This document shows, piece by piece, positions 1-10,500 of a stretch of DNA of 64,000 bases. Numbering within the stretch: position 1 is the stretch's first letter; every line of letters begins with the position of its first letter. Made by a program: the position numbers and the translations under genes. The notes below the pieces were generated by a model, which worked only from the letters and a program-made list of their open reading frames with translations, searched no databases and had not been told where the DNA came from. This DNA is from JAHBNG01 sp039028975. Its GTDB lineage: Bacteria; Chloroflexota; Anaerolineae; Caldilineales; Caldilineaceae. The stretch covers positions 1 to 64,000 of the forward strand of contig JBCCHB010000080.1 in assembly GCA_039028975.1 (NCBI GenBank). The letters run 5' to 3'.

Positions 1-18
1 TAGGCGCTAAGGCAATAA

Positions 19-141
19 CATCGACACAAAATTGTGGATGTTGAATCCAATGAGTTCGCCTGTACGCCGAAGGCCCTAGATTTTGCCGCAGCCTTTTTGC
101 GCCGCCGTCCTGAGCATCCAGCGAAGGCGAAATCTAATTAG
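19..141 (+). other. Possible C-terminal remnant of a plus-strand gene at the window edge
   Basis: One plus-strand frame is open from about 19 and ends with TAG at 139-141, giving a plausible soluble C-terminus (…DFAAAFLRRRPEHPAKAKSN). The same frame has a TAA at 16-18, so an intact gene entering from the left would need a frameshift near 16-44, where frame 3 is open up to a TGA at 42-44. It would converge on cysNC with their ends overlapping by a few bases. No family recognised; this could be a gene end, a decayed gene or chance. Confidence 0.2.
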
Positions 142-2027
142 ATACTTAGAAGGCCACGCCGAGTCAGTTCTTGAATAATCTGGTTTACTATATCATCTAC
201 GCTATGGACATCGGTCTCGACCACAATTTCGGGGTTTTGAGGCTCTTCATAGGGAGATGAGATGCCTGTAAAGTTAGGGATCTCTCCGCTGATGGCTTTG
301 GCATATAGGCCCTTGGGATCTCGCTTTTTACAGATCTCAATATCGCAGCTCACAAAGATCTCAAAGAAACGCCCTTGAGGAATCAGTGCACGAGCCACAT
401 CCCGATCTGCGCGGAAAGGCGAAATAAAGGTACAAAGAGCTAAATTCCCATTTTCGAAGAAGAGATTGGCAACTTCTCCAACTCGGCGAATATTCTCGTT
501 CCGGTCTTCTTCGCTAAAGCCAAGATCACCATTGAGACCATGTCGCACGTTATCCCCATCGAGCATGACCGTTTGGCATCCAAGGTCATAGAGCCGTTTC
601 TCCAAAGCCTTTGCCACAGTAGATTTGCCAGAGCCAGATAGACCAGTAAACCAGAGTACAGCAGCGCGATGTTCATTCTTACGCTCGCGCATTTCTCGGG
701 TAACACCAAGTGACTCCCAAACCACATCACTGGACTGCTGACGGGTTGGCACGGCCTCAGGTTGCTGGCTAACGTACTCATCCAAATTTCTTGCACGACG
801 GCGAATCATGCCGGCGGCAACAGTTACGTTGGTGCTGGGATCAATGAGAATAAAGCTACCGGTATTATGATTATTGAGATAAGGGTCAAAGTAGAGTGGT
901 TGGGTGGTTGTGATCCGGACACGACCAATTTCATTCAGTCCCAAGGTTTCAGCTTCAGAATCACGATGCAATGTGTCCACATCAATCCGATAGTTCAATT
1001 CTGAGACAAAGGCCCTCAGTTGACGAGTCGTATGCTGCAAGATGTAGGGCGTGCTAACATTCATCGGCTGCTCATTCATCCAACAGAGAATACATTCGAG
1101 TTGATTGGCTACGTAAGGAAGATTTTTCTTGCGCACGATCATATCGCCGCGGCTGATATCGATCTCATCTTTCAAGGTGATCGTTACCGAGTCACCCGCA
1201 GCTGCCACAGGCAACTCTTCATTTAGGGTGACAATGGATTTGACTCGGCTCTCGATTCCCGAGGGCAGAATGACAATCTCTTCACCGGGGGAGATGCTAC
1301 CTGAGCTGACCTGCCCAGCAAACCCACGAAAATCCTGATTCGGTCGCAATGCCATTTGAACGGGAAAGCGAAAATCCACCAGGTTACGGCTGGCTCCTAC
1401 ACTTACGTTTTCTAAATGGTGGAGCAGAGTGGGTCCCTCATACCAGTCCATGTTGGTGCTCTTATCAACCACATTGTCGCCTTTTAAGGCAGAAATAGGT
1501 AGGAAGATCAGGTTCTGTACAGAGAGCTTGGCGGCAAAATCGGTATATTCGCTAACAATGTCTTGATAGGTCTTTTCATCGTAATCGACCAAGTCCATCT
1601 TGTTGACGGCTACTAACATATGGGGGATCTGGAGCAGCGACGCAATAAAGCCGTGGCGCTTAGACTGGGTGAGAACGCCTTTGCGAGCATCAATTAAAAT
1701 AATGGCCAATTCGGCAGTGGAAGCCCCCGTCACCATGTTACGAGTATACTGAATGTGACCTGGTGTGTCTGCAATAATGAATTTTCGTTTGGGTGTCGCA
1801 AAGTAGCGATAGGCAACATCGATCGTAATGCCCTGTTCGCGCTCGGCCCGCAGGCCATCAGTCAGTAAAGCTAAATCGACCTCTTCGTCCCCGCGTCGCT
1901 TGCTTACTTCTTCAATGGCATCGATCTGATCCTCAAAAATGGCCTTAGAATCATAAAGCATGCGACCGATCAATGTGCTTTTGCCATCATCTACACTACC
2001 TGCTGTTGTAAACCGTAATAAGTCCAT
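138..2027 (-). CDS. cysNC: Bifunctional sulfate adenylyltransferase subunit 1 / adenylylsulfate kinase (CysNC)
   Basis: A fusion of the GTPase subunit of ATP sulfurylase and APS kinase, which together turn sulfate into APS and then PAPS in the cytoplasm. The CysN part covers about residues 1-430: P-loop GSVDDGKST near 10-18, DTPGH near 87-91 and NKMDL near 142-146, followed by EF-Tu-like beta-barrel domains. The APS kinase part covers about 455-629, with P-loop GLSGSGKS near 462-469 and SPFRADR near 536, where the phospho-acceptor serine sits. At 629 residues it matches the usual length of such fusions. It overlaps cysD by one base in a TAATG junction, indicating translational coupling. Both catalytic motif sets are intact, so it should supply PAPS for sulfate assimilation or sulfotransfer. 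No PAPS reductase is in view. Confidence 0.95.
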   Translation of the reverse strand: MDLLRFTTAGSVDDGKSTLIGRMLYDSKAIFEDQIDAIEEVSKRRGDEEVDLALLTDGLRAEREQGITIDVAYRYFATPKRKFIIADTPGHIQYTRNMVTGASTAELAIILIDARKGVLTQSKRHGFIASLLQIPHMLVAVNKMDLVDYDEKTYQDIVSEYTDFAAKLSVQNLIFLPISALKGDNVVDKSTNMDWYEGPTLLHHLENVSVGASRNLVDFRFPVQMALRPNQDFRGFAGQVSSGSISPGEEIVILPSGIESRVKSIVTLNEELPVAAAGDSVTITLKDEIDISRGDMIVRKKNLPYVANQLECILCWMNEQPMNVSTPYILQHTTRQLRAFVSELNYRIDVDTLHRDSEAETLGLNEIGRVRITTTQPLYFDPYLNNHNTGSFILIDPSTNVTVAAGMIRRRARNLDEYVSQQPEAVPTRQQSSDVVWESLGVTREMRERKNEHRAAVLWFTGLSGSGKSTVAKALEKRLYDLGCQTVMLDGDNVRHGLNGDLGFSEEDRNENIRRVGEVANLFFENGNLALCTFISPFRADRDVARALIPQGRFFEIFVSCDIEICKKRDPKGLYAKAISGEIPNFTGISSPYEEPQNPEIVVETDVHSVDDIVNQIIQELTRRGLLSI

Positions 2028-2935
2028 TAGAAATACCCCTGTTTCTTCCGATCTTCCATGGCCGCTTCCGAACGTTTGTCATCTGCCCGTCCGCCTCGCT
2101 CTGTCACTCGCGCGGAGGCAACTTCTTGGATAATTTCATCCAATGTACTAGCTGATGACTCAACGGCACCTGTACAAGTCATATCACCAATTGTGCGGAA
2201 GCGGATCAATCGATTGTCTACCGTTTCGCCAGCTTGGGGTAAGACAAAGTCAGACATACCCAACCAAACACCATCTCTTTTGACTACATCCCGTTTGTGG
2301 GCGAAGTAAAGCGAAGGAAGTTTGATCTCTTCCATCTGAAGGTACTGCCAGACATCCATTTCTGTCCAATTGCTGATGGGAAAGACGCGGAAGTTTTCTT
2401 TGGGGTTTTTGCGTCCGTTGTACAAATTCCATAATTCGGGACGCTGATTCTTTGGGTCCCACTGGCCAAACTCATCCCGATGGGAGAAGAATCGCTCCTT
2501 GGCTCGGGCTTTTTCTTCATCTCGACGTGCGCCACCCATTGCTGCTTCAAACTTGAATTCGGCCAGGGCATCAAGTAGCGTGACAATTTGCAAACCATTA
2601 CGGCTGGAATTGGGACCTGTCTCTTCAACAGCACGTCCTTGATCAATAGAATCCTGAACGTAGCGCACAATAAGCTGTGCATCAATCTCTTGAACCATAT
2701 TGTCCCGATATGCTAGTGTCTCGGGAAAGTTGTGTCCAGTGTCTACATGAAGTAGAGGGAACGGAATTTTGCCTGGGTAGAAGGCGCGCCGAGCCAAATG
2801 CGTCAGCACAATCGAGTCTTTGCCTCCTGAAAACAGAAGAACGGGGCGCTCGAATTGGGCCGCAACCTCTCGCATAACGTAGATAGCTTCTGCCTCTAAC
2901 TGTTTGAGATGCGTACGAACGTATGATATCGACAT
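2027..2935 (-). CDS. cysD: Sulfate adenylyltransferase subunit 2 (CysD)
   Basis: The catalytic subunit of heterodimeric ATP sulfurylase, forming APS from ATP and sulfate while CysN hydrolyses GTP. The PP-loop signature LFSGGKDSIVL near the N-terminus, the HVDTGHNFPET segment and the RRDEEKARAKER region are all typical of CysD. I chose the ATG at 2935 (302 residues, the usual length) because an AGGA lies about 8 bases upstream. An upstream in-frame TTG at 2953 would add six residues without a better ribosome site. It is the first gene of the cysD-cysNC operon, and its stop overlaps the next start. The 5' region contains a palindromic repeat (about 3000-3084) within 70 bases of the start, so the promoter must lie inside or very near that element. 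Confidence 0.95.
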   Translation of the reverse strand: MSISYVRTHLKQLEAEAIYVMREVAAQFERPVLLFSGGKDSIVLTHLARRAFYPGKIPFPLLHVDTGHNFPETLAYRDNMVQEIDAQLIVRYVQDSIDQGRAVEETGPNSSRNGLQIVTLLDALAEFKFEAAMGGARRDEEKARAKERFFSHRDEFGQWDPKNQRPELWNLYNGRKNPKENFRVFPISNWTEMDVWQYLQMEEIKLPSLYFAHKRDVVKRDGVWLGMSDFVLPQAGETVDNRLIRFRTIGDMTCTGAVESSASTLDEIIQEVASARVTERGGRADDKRSEAAMEDRKKQGYF

Positions 2936-2999
2936 ATTTTTTTCCTGATTCAATTAGTACTTAATGTACATCATACAGCTAATGTACTGGTATTGATTT

Positions 3000-3084
3000 T
3001 ATACTGCGGTTGGGCATAGATAAGAAATCAGCCTCGAACAAAACTGTCGATTCTCTATACTCGCCTATGCCGGCGTTGAGTGTA
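3000..3084. repeat. Palindromic element, family A copy 1
   Basis: Starts TATACTGCGGTTGGGCATAG and ends with a degenerate inverted copy (CGCCTATGCCGGCGTTGAG). It has the same terminal sequence as elements at 17301-17413, 23648-23732, 56320-56400 and 63569-63656, so it belongs to a dispersed family. It sits directly upstream of cysD. The rest of the 2936-3532 gap holds one terminator and one family F repeat, and I see no gene there. Confidence 0.65.
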
Positions 3085-3303
3085 TGCAGTTGAGCATATG
3101 GCACATGAAGGCCAAAAAATATCTTTCCTAGCTCAGTTGCTCTACATCCATAATAACGAAATCCATTATAGCGTATTCAGTTCAAACAAATTTAACAATT
3201 AGTTGACAGGGCAAGCGTATCACACTCTATGGGCAAAAACAATGTTACCTTTTTCCTATTTTTAGCAGCAATTACTAGGATCTCGTATAGTTATGTAGCA
3301 CAA

Positions 3304-3337
3304 GAAAAAGCCAGGGATTGGCTAATCCCTGGCTTTT
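3304..3337 (-). terminator. Rho-independent terminator downstream of the PPOX gene
   Basis: A perfect 14-bp stem (3306-3319 with 3324-3337) has a four-base GGCT loop. Read on the minus strand it is followed by a T-rich run (TTTTTCTT). It lies about 195 bases downstream of the minus-strand PPOX gene and before cysD, so it most likely separates the two transcription units. Confidence 0.8.
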
Positions 3338-3422
3338 AGGAACGGGAATTAAAAAACTTGAGCACTTGAAGGGGCTACGCCCGATTGAAACGCGCAAGTT
3401 ATTTACAACTCATTCCTTAATC
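3338..3422 (-). repeat. Dispersed repeat, family F copy 1
   Basis: Read on the minus strand, this 85-bp stretch aligns almost end to end with 59469-59543 on the plus strand. Shared landmarks are GATTAAGGAATGAGT near one end, TAAATAA and TGCGCG in the middle, and TTTAATTC(C/T)CGTTCCTA at the other end. It is not coding. A third, weaker copy is near 59676-59800. Confidence 0.6.
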
Positions 3423-3532
3423 TTTTTGAAATTGTCTACCGCCAGCGTTGTTTGAAAACCGAAGGCTGGTTCCCAAATAGATGCTATAGAATACCCTGTT
3501 TGAAAACGACCGCCTTACAATACGAATACCCG

Positions 3533-3940
3533 TTAGCTTTCTATGTGCTGTGCGTTGCTCAAATCCACTTCGATAATTGCATAATCAGCCCGGCGTATAA
3601 AGGCTACGAAGGCAAAGATCCAGAACCAAGGGCGATACTTAGTACCAACAAGCTGCCGATATCGTTTTGCTAATTCTGGATCATCCAGCACGATTGCTTG
3701 CGCCTCCACCCAATCACCTAGCGGTTTGCCTTGGCTATCGGATTTACAGACATTAACACGACTATTGTTGCGGAGGCGCTTGATCTTCCAGCTCTTTGCA
3801 TCCGTCCACATATAGAGCTTACCCTTCTCACAAGCTTGCCAAATTGGCGTTTTGACACCTTGTCCATTTTTGCGAAATGTCTCTAGTGAAACATACTGAG
3901 CATTGCAGATCTCATCAAGCGTTGTATCGATTTGACTCAT
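3533..3940 (-). CDS. PPOX-class (pyridoxamine 5'-phosphate oxidase-like) flavin- or F420-dependent protein
   Basis: A 135-residue single-domain protein of the split beta-barrel flavin-binding fold. The pattern is typical of PPOX-class F420/FMN-dependent reductases: an N-terminal YVSLETFRKNG strand, PIWQACEKGKLYMWTD, a conserved basic stretch KIKRLRNNSRVNVCKSDSQG, and a C-terminal ADYAIIEV strand. The substrate cannot be told from sequence. The ATG at 3940 was chosen over one seven codons upstream because AGGGGAG lies just ahead of it. It is a single-gene unit with its own terminator at 3304-3337. A hydrophobic patch (YRPWFWIFAFVAFI, near residue 110) is stronger than usual for a soluble member and might give membrane contact. 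Confidence 0.8.
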   Translation of the reverse strand: MSQIDTTLDEICNAQYVSLETFRKNGQGVKTPIWQACEKGKLYMWTDAKSWKIKRLRNNSRVNVCKSDSQGKPLGDWVEAQAIVLDDPELAKRYRQLVGTKYRPWFWIFAFVAFIRRADYAIIEVDLSNAQHIES

Positions 3941-4157
3941 TATCTCCCCTAATCTGGACAAGCCAGCTCTAATATAGTTATGATGGCACGAAGTTTCAAG
4001 AAGAAAAAGAGCGAATTGTCAGCTTGCACATACTTGCTGCGAGCAGTGATAAGCCTTGTCACTCTGTACTGCCCAATCAATCATTCAACCCAAATAGTAA
4101 TCTTAGGTAGCCATTGAAAGCAAAAATTTGGGCCGCCGTCAATACATTATTGTAGCC

Positions 4158-4240
4158 ATGCTCAGTCGAGCATAATGTCACTCTGATTGGTTACAGTCAC
4201 AAGCGGCGGAACCCAAGAGTCTCTCATCGACATTGCAATC
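4158..4240. repeat. REP-like sequence, family G copy 1, with small hairpin
   Basis: In the 3941-4313 gap. A small hairpin ATGCTC-AGTC-GAGCAT (4158-4173) is followed by AATGTCACTCTGA and, later, GGAACCCAAGAGTCTCTCATCGACATT. The same ordered blocks occur at 44243-44290. The gap also holds the upstream region of the PPOX gene; nothing else is recognisable. Confidence 0.45.
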
Positions 4241-4313
4241 GACTCACACTAAATTCAGCTCCATTATAATGGATATTTTATGGTTGGGCATAAGTGTTCT
4301 TGGCTGAGATTGG

Positions 4314-6206
4314 TTAGGCCGACCGAATAACTTTGTTGACCATATCCAATAGAGCCGTAATCTCATAGGGCTTGGGAAGAATTTGATATGTATTTGTCGT
4401 GGACAGGCGATGGGGAAGGTTAACTGTTGCAAATCCCGAAGAAAAGATGATGGGAACGTCAGGCATAATTTTGACCATCTGTAGATAAGCATCTACACCA
4501 TTCATGCCGGGCATGTGAACATCAAGGAGAACTGCATCTATTGTTAAGCAATGCTGTTGGAAAAGCTTCACCCCTTCCAGACCACTTCGAGCCGTTAGTG
4601 TTTCGTACCCTTCGCTCTGAAGAATCTCAGCAGTTGAATCCAGAATGAATTCCTCATCATCAACCAAAAGGATTGTTCCAAAATGATCATCCAACGGAGA
4701 ATGAATAGCCATCTCATGCTGTAATGTTGATTGTTGAGTACTAGCGAGTAAGTGTACAAAAAACGTGCTGCCGATACCTACCTGGCTAGTTACATGCAAG
4801 CTACCACCCAGCGCTCGTACAATGCCAGAAATTGCCGATAGCCCAAGCCCATGACCAGACTCTTTGGTAGTAAAAAATGGATCAACGATCTTTTCCAACG
4901 TAGCGGTATCCATTCCAGAGCCATTATCTTTCACAGATAAGCTGATATATTGGCCAGCCGGGGGGATATCACCTGTAAGAGAAACTAACTGATTCCCTGA
5001 TAGCTCCTTCGGATCAAAGACTTTCGCTTCTGTTGCAATGATAATAAGTCCTTGGTCGTGATAAATGGCGTCTGAAGCATTAAGTACTAGATTCATCAAC
5101 ACCTGTTGTATCTGTCCCCGGTCGGCCTCAATTAAGGATAGGGGATCGACGAGCTTGAACTCCATTTTCTGACTATGTTGGGTTAACGACTCGAGAAGCC
5201 CTCTATTCTCGCGAATCAGCTCGTTCAGGTTGAATGGTTCGATTTGAAAGCTAGAGCGACCAGCATAAGCAAGCAACTGCCGCGTCAAGTCTGCTCCACG
5301 CTCGGCAGCGTTGACTGCCTTTACAATATTCTGGTATGCTCTGTGAGTCGGCTCTAATTTATGCAGCGCCAGTGTAGATTGGGCAATCATAGCAGTTAGT
5401 AGGTTGTTAAAATCATGAGCCACGCCTCCTGCCAGTAGAGCAATGCCCTCTTGTTTCTGGCGCTGGCGAAGGACTGCCTCGGTACGTTCTCGCTCGGAAA
5501 TTTCTGCTACCAATTCAACATTTAACCTTGAGAGTTCTGTTGTCTGGGATTGTAGAACCTGTTGCGCCTGCTGTAGTTCGCTATTATTGACTTCTAGCTC
5601 TGCTGCTTGGTCGCGTATCTTCGATGCTCCCTCAACGATGCGGTTGACAGTTGTCCGAAGAAAAAGAGTTGCAAAGGAGATGCCAGTCAATAGGACCAAG
5701 AACGAATCGGATGGTGGATCCTCAAAATCTGTCTCAAGCCAGCCTATATACTCAACAAACCAGATAGAGATAATGACAGCTAATGAAAGAATGCCGAAGC
5801 CTAATGTCTCCTTGCTACCGAGGAAGACGCTGGAGAGAATAAGAAGCAATGGAAAGATCGTTGATGCACTATCGCGAATGCCTTCTTCATTGACAAGTAA
5901 CGATGTTGTAACTGCACAATAGCCGATGAGAATAATGCTCATGCTAACCGTACGGACATTCCCTTTACGTAGTAGAAAATAGAGCGTAGCTAGGAGAAGT
6001 GCAGACGACGCCGTTATCCATATGGTGCCACGTTGCAAATCACTATTGAGGAAATAGCTAAGGGGAGTGATTCCACCAGCAATTAGAACCCCTGACAAGA
6101 TAACATAATGAAGCTGGCTAGCTGTACGAGTTGTCTCTGGATCATTAAAGATGGGAGGGCGTAAAAAACGTGAGATAATGGCCATCATATCGACGAAAAC
6201 TGACAT
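4314..6206 (-). CDS. Hybrid sensor histidine kinase with C-terminal receiver domain
   Basis: A 630-residue membrane sensor kinase. About six hydrophobic segments between residues 30 and 185 form a membrane sensor with no large outside loop. A coiled-coil linker follows (about 195-250). The dimerisation/phosphoacceptor domain has GGVAHDFNNLL with His264. The ATPase domain has an N-box near 372-380, DNGSGMD near 427-433 and GHGLGL near 451-456. The receiver domain covers 510-628, with acidic residues at 516-518, phospho-acceptor Asp562 (LLDVHMPG) and Lys612. This NtrB-like kinase with a fused receiver usually acts through phosphotransfer or a separate regulator, and none is adjacent. The signal is unknown. 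It is transcribed divergently from the formamidase gene across a 334-bp AT-rich gap. Confidence 0.93.
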   Translation of the reverse strand: MSVFVDMMAIISRFLRPPIFNDPETTRTASQLHYVILSGVLIAGGITPLSYFLNSDLQRGTIWITASSALLLATLYFLLRKGNVRTVSMSIILIGYCAVTTSLLVNEEGIRDSASTIFPLLLILSSVFLGSKETLGFGILSLAVIISIWFVEYIGWLETDFEDPPSDSFLVLLTGISFATLFLRTTVNRIVEGASKIRDQAAELEVNNSELQQAQQVLQSQTTELSRLNVELVAEISERERTEAVLRQRQKQEGIALLAGGVAHDFNNLLTAMIAQSTLALHKLEPTHRAYQNIVKAVNAAERGADLTRQLLAYAGRSSFQIEPFNLNELIRENRGLLESLTQHSQKMEFKLVDPLSLIEADRGQIQQVLMNLVLNASDAIYHDQGLIIIATEAKVFDPKELSGNQLVSLTGDIPPAGQYISLSVKDNGSGMDTATLEKIVDPFFTTKESGHGLGLSAISGIVRALGGSLHVTSQVGIGSTFFVHLLASTQQSTLQHEMAIHSPLDDHFGTILLVDDEEFILDSTAEILQSEGYETLTARSGLEGVKLFQQHCLTIDAVLLDVHMPGMNGVDAYLQMVKIMPDVPIIFSSGFATVNLPHRLSTTNTYQILPKPYEITALLDMVNKVIRSA

Positions 6207-6540
6207 ATCTTAACCTAAAACGCCTTATTCATAACAGAAGCGACCTGGTAGTTTTCCGATGCCCAATCAGACAGACTAAACTACCGTTCTCAAACGGATA
6301 TGATTATAAGCAGTACCTCTGACCATAATCGTTAATAGAAAAAGACTAATCCTCGATTATCTTCTGGTAGTTTCTACTTCAGCTGATCATAGCATACCAA
6401 TTATAATACACTGAATATGGTATCTATATTAGCATAAAACATAATAAGTATGACAATGACGTACAATCTTTCATTTCCTTTTATTTTCTATTAATTGTGC
6501 CAACGTTTTCAAGGTGGTCATAAACTTAGGATAGATAATT
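6207..6540. other. Divergent intergenic region, no gene
   Basis: 334 bases separate the divergent kinase and formamidase genes, so both promoters must lie here. It is AT-rich towards the formamidase gene. I could not pick out a convincing -35/-10 pair or an inverted-repeat operator. Confidence 0.4.
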
Positions 6541-7491
6541 ATGCATATAATTGAGCCAAACCAACTGACGCTCCATGGCGCATTTTCTCGTGACATTGCC
6601 CCCGTTCTAACCATTGATTCAGGCGAGAGGGTTCGCTTTCGTACATTAGATGCCGCCTGGAATTTGGAACCGCGGACCTCTACTCACCATGATCAACCCC
6701 CTTCTCAGTTCTGGCCACGTCCGGCTGGGCAAGAGAATGGTCATGCGCTCTGCGGTCCTGTAGCCATTCGGGATGCAGAACCAGGTATGACGTTGGCTAT
6801 CGCGATCGAAGCTATTCGACCGGGGCCTTGGGGGTTTACACACGTTGGGGGTTGGTCTCATACGGTGAACGGCCGCTTAGGTGTAGAAACAGAGGGAACG
6901 TACCTACTTTGGACACTTGACCCCGACACGATGCAAGGCACGAATCAATTTGGCCAGTCGCTCTCGCTACGTCCCTTTATGGGAGTCATGGGCATGCCAC
7001 CTGCGGAACCTGGGCTGCATTCAACTGTCCCACCCCGTCGTACAGGGGGCAACTTGGACTGTAAAGAACTGGTGGTTGGCAGCACTCTCTATCTGCCCAT
7101 TGAAGTGGTTGGTGGTCTCTTTTCTGTAGGCGATGGTCATGGTAGGCAAGGGGATGGTGAGGTGTGCGTCACGGCTATTGAATGTCCAATGGAGCAGGTG
7201 GATTTGACCTTTCATCTCCACTCTAACTTACAAATCACCACGCCTCGGGCAAATACGCCAATTGGCTGGATTACGTTTGGTCTACATGAAGATCTGAACG
7301 AAGCAACATTGATTGCGCTGGAATCGATGGTAGAGTTGATGGTAGAGAAATTCACCCTAAATCGACATCAGGCGTTTGGCTTGGCGAGTGTAGTGGTAGA
7401 TATGCGAATTACGCAAATCGTTAACAAGGTACGTGGGGTTCATGCAGTTCTCTCACACGAGGCAATTCGGGAGCTTGGATTGGAGAAATAG
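6541..7491 (+). CDS. Acetamidase/formamidase family protein
   Basis: A 316-residue cytoplasmic hydrolase of the FmdA/AmdA family, which splits formamide or short amides to ammonia and the acid. The family signatures are present in order: FWPRPAGQENGHALCGPV near residue 57, GVMGMPPAEPGLHSTVPP near 148, GGNLDCKEL near 169, LYLPIEVVGGLFSVGDGH near 183 and QGDGEVC near 202. The length fits the short bacterial members. A weak purine-rich site (AGGATAGA) precedes the ATG. It is monocistronic, with a hairpin terminator right after it. The acidic and histidine residues of the metal site look intact. The exact amide substrate is not predictable. Confidence 0.9.
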   Translation: MHIIEPNQLTLHGAFSRDIAPVLTIDSGERVRFRTLDAAWNLEPRTSTHHDQPPSQFWPRPAGQENGHALCGPVAIRDAEPGMTLAIAIEAIRPGPWGFTHVGGWSHTVNGRLGVETEGTYLLWTLDPDTMQGTNQFGQSLSLRPFMGVMGMPPAEPGLHSTVPPRRTGGNLDCKELVVGSTLYLPIEVVGGLFSVGDGHGRQGDGEVCVTAIECPMEQVDLTFHLHSNLQITTPRANTPIGWITFGLHEDLNEATLIALESMVELMVEKFTLNRHQAFGLASVVVDMRITQIVNKVRGVHAVLSHEAIRELGLEK

Positions 7492-7509
7492 GTCGTACCC
7501 AGAAAGGAG

Positions 7510-7550
7510 AAAAGTGCTTAAGAGAGATCCCAGGCACTTTTTCCTTTTCT
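7510..7550 (+). terminator. Hairpin terminator between convergent genes
   Basis: An 8-bp stem AAAAGTGC (7510-7517) / GCACTTTT (7534-7541) is followed by TTCCTTTTCT. It lies 18 bases after the formamidase stop. Read on the minus strand it also ends in a pyrimidine-rich run, so it may serve the convergent secreted-protein gene too. Confidence 0.65.
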
Positions 7551-7570
7551 AATTGTCCTTCATGAGATGG

Positions 7571-10500
7571 TTAACGTTGGACAACTGGCACAAAGATTTG
7601 ATACTCGGCAACCAGACCGGACTTCTCAACATCTGGTTCCTCCATCGTTTCCAATGCTGTTGGTATAACCGGCGTACGCTCTGTAGCGACAGTCGACGCA
7701 CCTGATGGCGCAAAATTCACACCATCAATTGTGGCTTCATTGAAAATTGCTTCCACTTCACTAGGGATAACGGAGTCCAACTGAACAGCGAACTGTACAG
7801 TGCGTGCACCTGATGCGGAAGCCAAGTCTCCTACATCGTAACGACATGCAGTCCCAGCGGCCACTTCGCCTTCTTCACAGACCCATCCATCACTACTCTT
7901 GGTAGCAACAAAAGATGTATAGTCAGGCACAACCTCGATGATAAAGACATCAAAGGCATCTCCAGGCCCCTCATTCTCATAGGTTAGCGTATAGTGAATG
8001 AAGTCATTGGGCTGGGCTACGTCAACATCATCCTGTTTGGTGATAGTGACCTTAGCCTTCGGTACCTGAACCTCAGCGCTATCTTCATCCTGAACGGTTA
8101 ACCCTACAGGCGGGACCCCGGAGACAGAAGCGATATTGATGGTTGTCTCTTGGATATTGGGCATTTCGCAGTTATACATTACAATTTCACCAGCAGATAG
8201 GGTGCCCAAATCCCGGTTGCAGTCGGGTCCACGCTGATCTCGTACAGTGACGTTGGTCAGGGCCACGTCGCCCTCATTCTTGACTTGAATTTCAAAGACG
8301 GCTGTCTCGCCCAAACCGATCTGCTCATTCTGTGCAGTCTTGGCAATCTCGATAGCTGGATGGATGACATCTACTGCAGCATCGTCGCTGTCAATCAACT
8401 GGGTGTCAAGGACAGTACTGCCTACAACTCGGGCCACATTAACAAAGTCACTCTGAATGTTGGGAGCTTCACAGAAGTATGTGCGCGCATCACCTGGACC
8501 CAAGTCACCCAACAAACGGTTGCAGTCGCCACTTAGCTCGTCCGTTACGGCTACTTCAAAGAGAGGCGTGTCGCCCTCATTCTTAATCACAATGGTAAAG
8601 TACGCCGTGCCATCGAGTCGGACCATTTGCGTATCGGGCAGCTTTTGAATGGAGAGCGACGGTGCAATGACATCCACATCTGCCTCGTCCTCATCAAAGA
8701 CGAAGATCCCAACAGGTGGTTTCCCTGTAACTGTTGCGATATTTGTGAAGTCCTCTCTGGCTTGATTTAGCCGACATTTATACTCAACATATTCATTCGG
8801 CGCTAGTGAGCTGAAAGTGGCGTCACATGTCGGCACATGAGGATCGGTCACCGTGATTTCACTTAATTCAATGTCCCCTGCATTCTTAACTCGAATAGTA
8901 AAGGTAACGGGTGTATTAACCAGAACGGTCTGAAGGTCGGGCGTTTTGCTGATCACAATGGCTGGGTGAATAACTGTTACCGCCGCACTGGCATCGTCGT
9001 TCACTTGGGCACCACCAGGTAAGTCCCCCACTACGCTAGCGGTATTGGTGAAAGAGTGCTCTGTCTTGGGCATGGCACACGTGTGGTTATGGCCAAGACC
9101 CGGAGTGAGTGTGCCAATGACAATGTCGCACTGTGGCGTTAGCGGATCAGTAACTCTGACATTGGAAAGGGTTACGTTCCCAGTATTCATCACTTCAATG
9201 GTGAAGTAGGCTGCTGAACCAGCAACGACCATAGGCGTATCAGGGCTTTTGGTGATCCGAATGTGCCCCACCTTTACGGTGGCTGAGTCGTGGTCTTCTA
9301 CCAACATACGTGCGGGAGAATAGCCACTTACTTGAGCAATGTTAATCAGATCATCGGTCACATTCTCTAAGGTACAGCTATAGATGTGAATGGCGTCCAC
9401 TGCCATATCACCGACAATTTGGTTACAGGCGGGTACAAGGGTGTCTGTAATGGTGACATTGGTAAGCGGTGTATCGCCTATGTTGGTGACTGTAATGGTA
9501 AATTGGGCCGATGATCCACTGGGAATAGTTTGGAGATCAGGCGTCTTTTGTATATCAATGGCTGGACCAAGCACAATAACCTGAGCTTCATCCTCATCTT
9601 GAACAGCAGTATTGATGGGTGATTTTCCAGTTGCCTGGGCAACGTTGGTAAAGCTTTCACTAGCCGCATCAAGCTGACACGAATAGGTCATGATCTCATT
9701 GATGGCCAAATCACCAATAGCGTAATCACAGGCTGGCGTTTGCTCATCTAGAACTGCCACGTCGGTTAGGGCCACATCGCCGCTATTTTGCACCATGATT
9801 GTGAAGAGGATAGGCTGCCCAACCTCCATCGATTGGGTATCAGGGGACTTTTGAATATTGATGGCTGGGTGAATGACAGACACGGCGGCTTCATCCGAGT
9901 GCTCAACTTTATCACCAACAGGTGGCTGGCCACTGACAAGGGCCACGTTGGTAAAGCTCCCCGTTGTCTCTCCCAACTGACAGTCGTAACCAAAGCTATC
10001 TTGTGGCCCCAACGTCCCGACGTTGATATCACAGGCGGGAACCAGTGCATCTATAACCATCACATTGGTCAGCGTCACGTCACCACTGTTCTTTACAGTA
10101 ATCGTAAAGGTAATCGGATTACTGGCCAACACCATCTGAATGTCTGGCGTCTTCTCAATCGAAATAGCTGGACGAATAACGATGACTTCAGCTTGATCCG
10201 TGTCAGTAACAGGCAACCCTACAATGGGCTGACCAACAACGCTCGCCACGTTCGTCAATGATTCCTCAATTTCCGGTAAGGTACACTCATAGTGCTCAAT
10301 ATCGCCAGGCATCATGGTACCAAGTTCTCTATCGCAGGCGGGTGCCAGCGGATCGGTAACGGTGACGTTATCCAGTTGAAGGGAGCCAGTATTTTCAACG
10401 CGAATGGTAAAGGGGACGTCGCTGCCGCTAACGACGGTCTGAATGTCAGGTGTCTTCTGAATGTCAATAGCCGGTGGAACCATCTCCCAAAAGGAAACAA

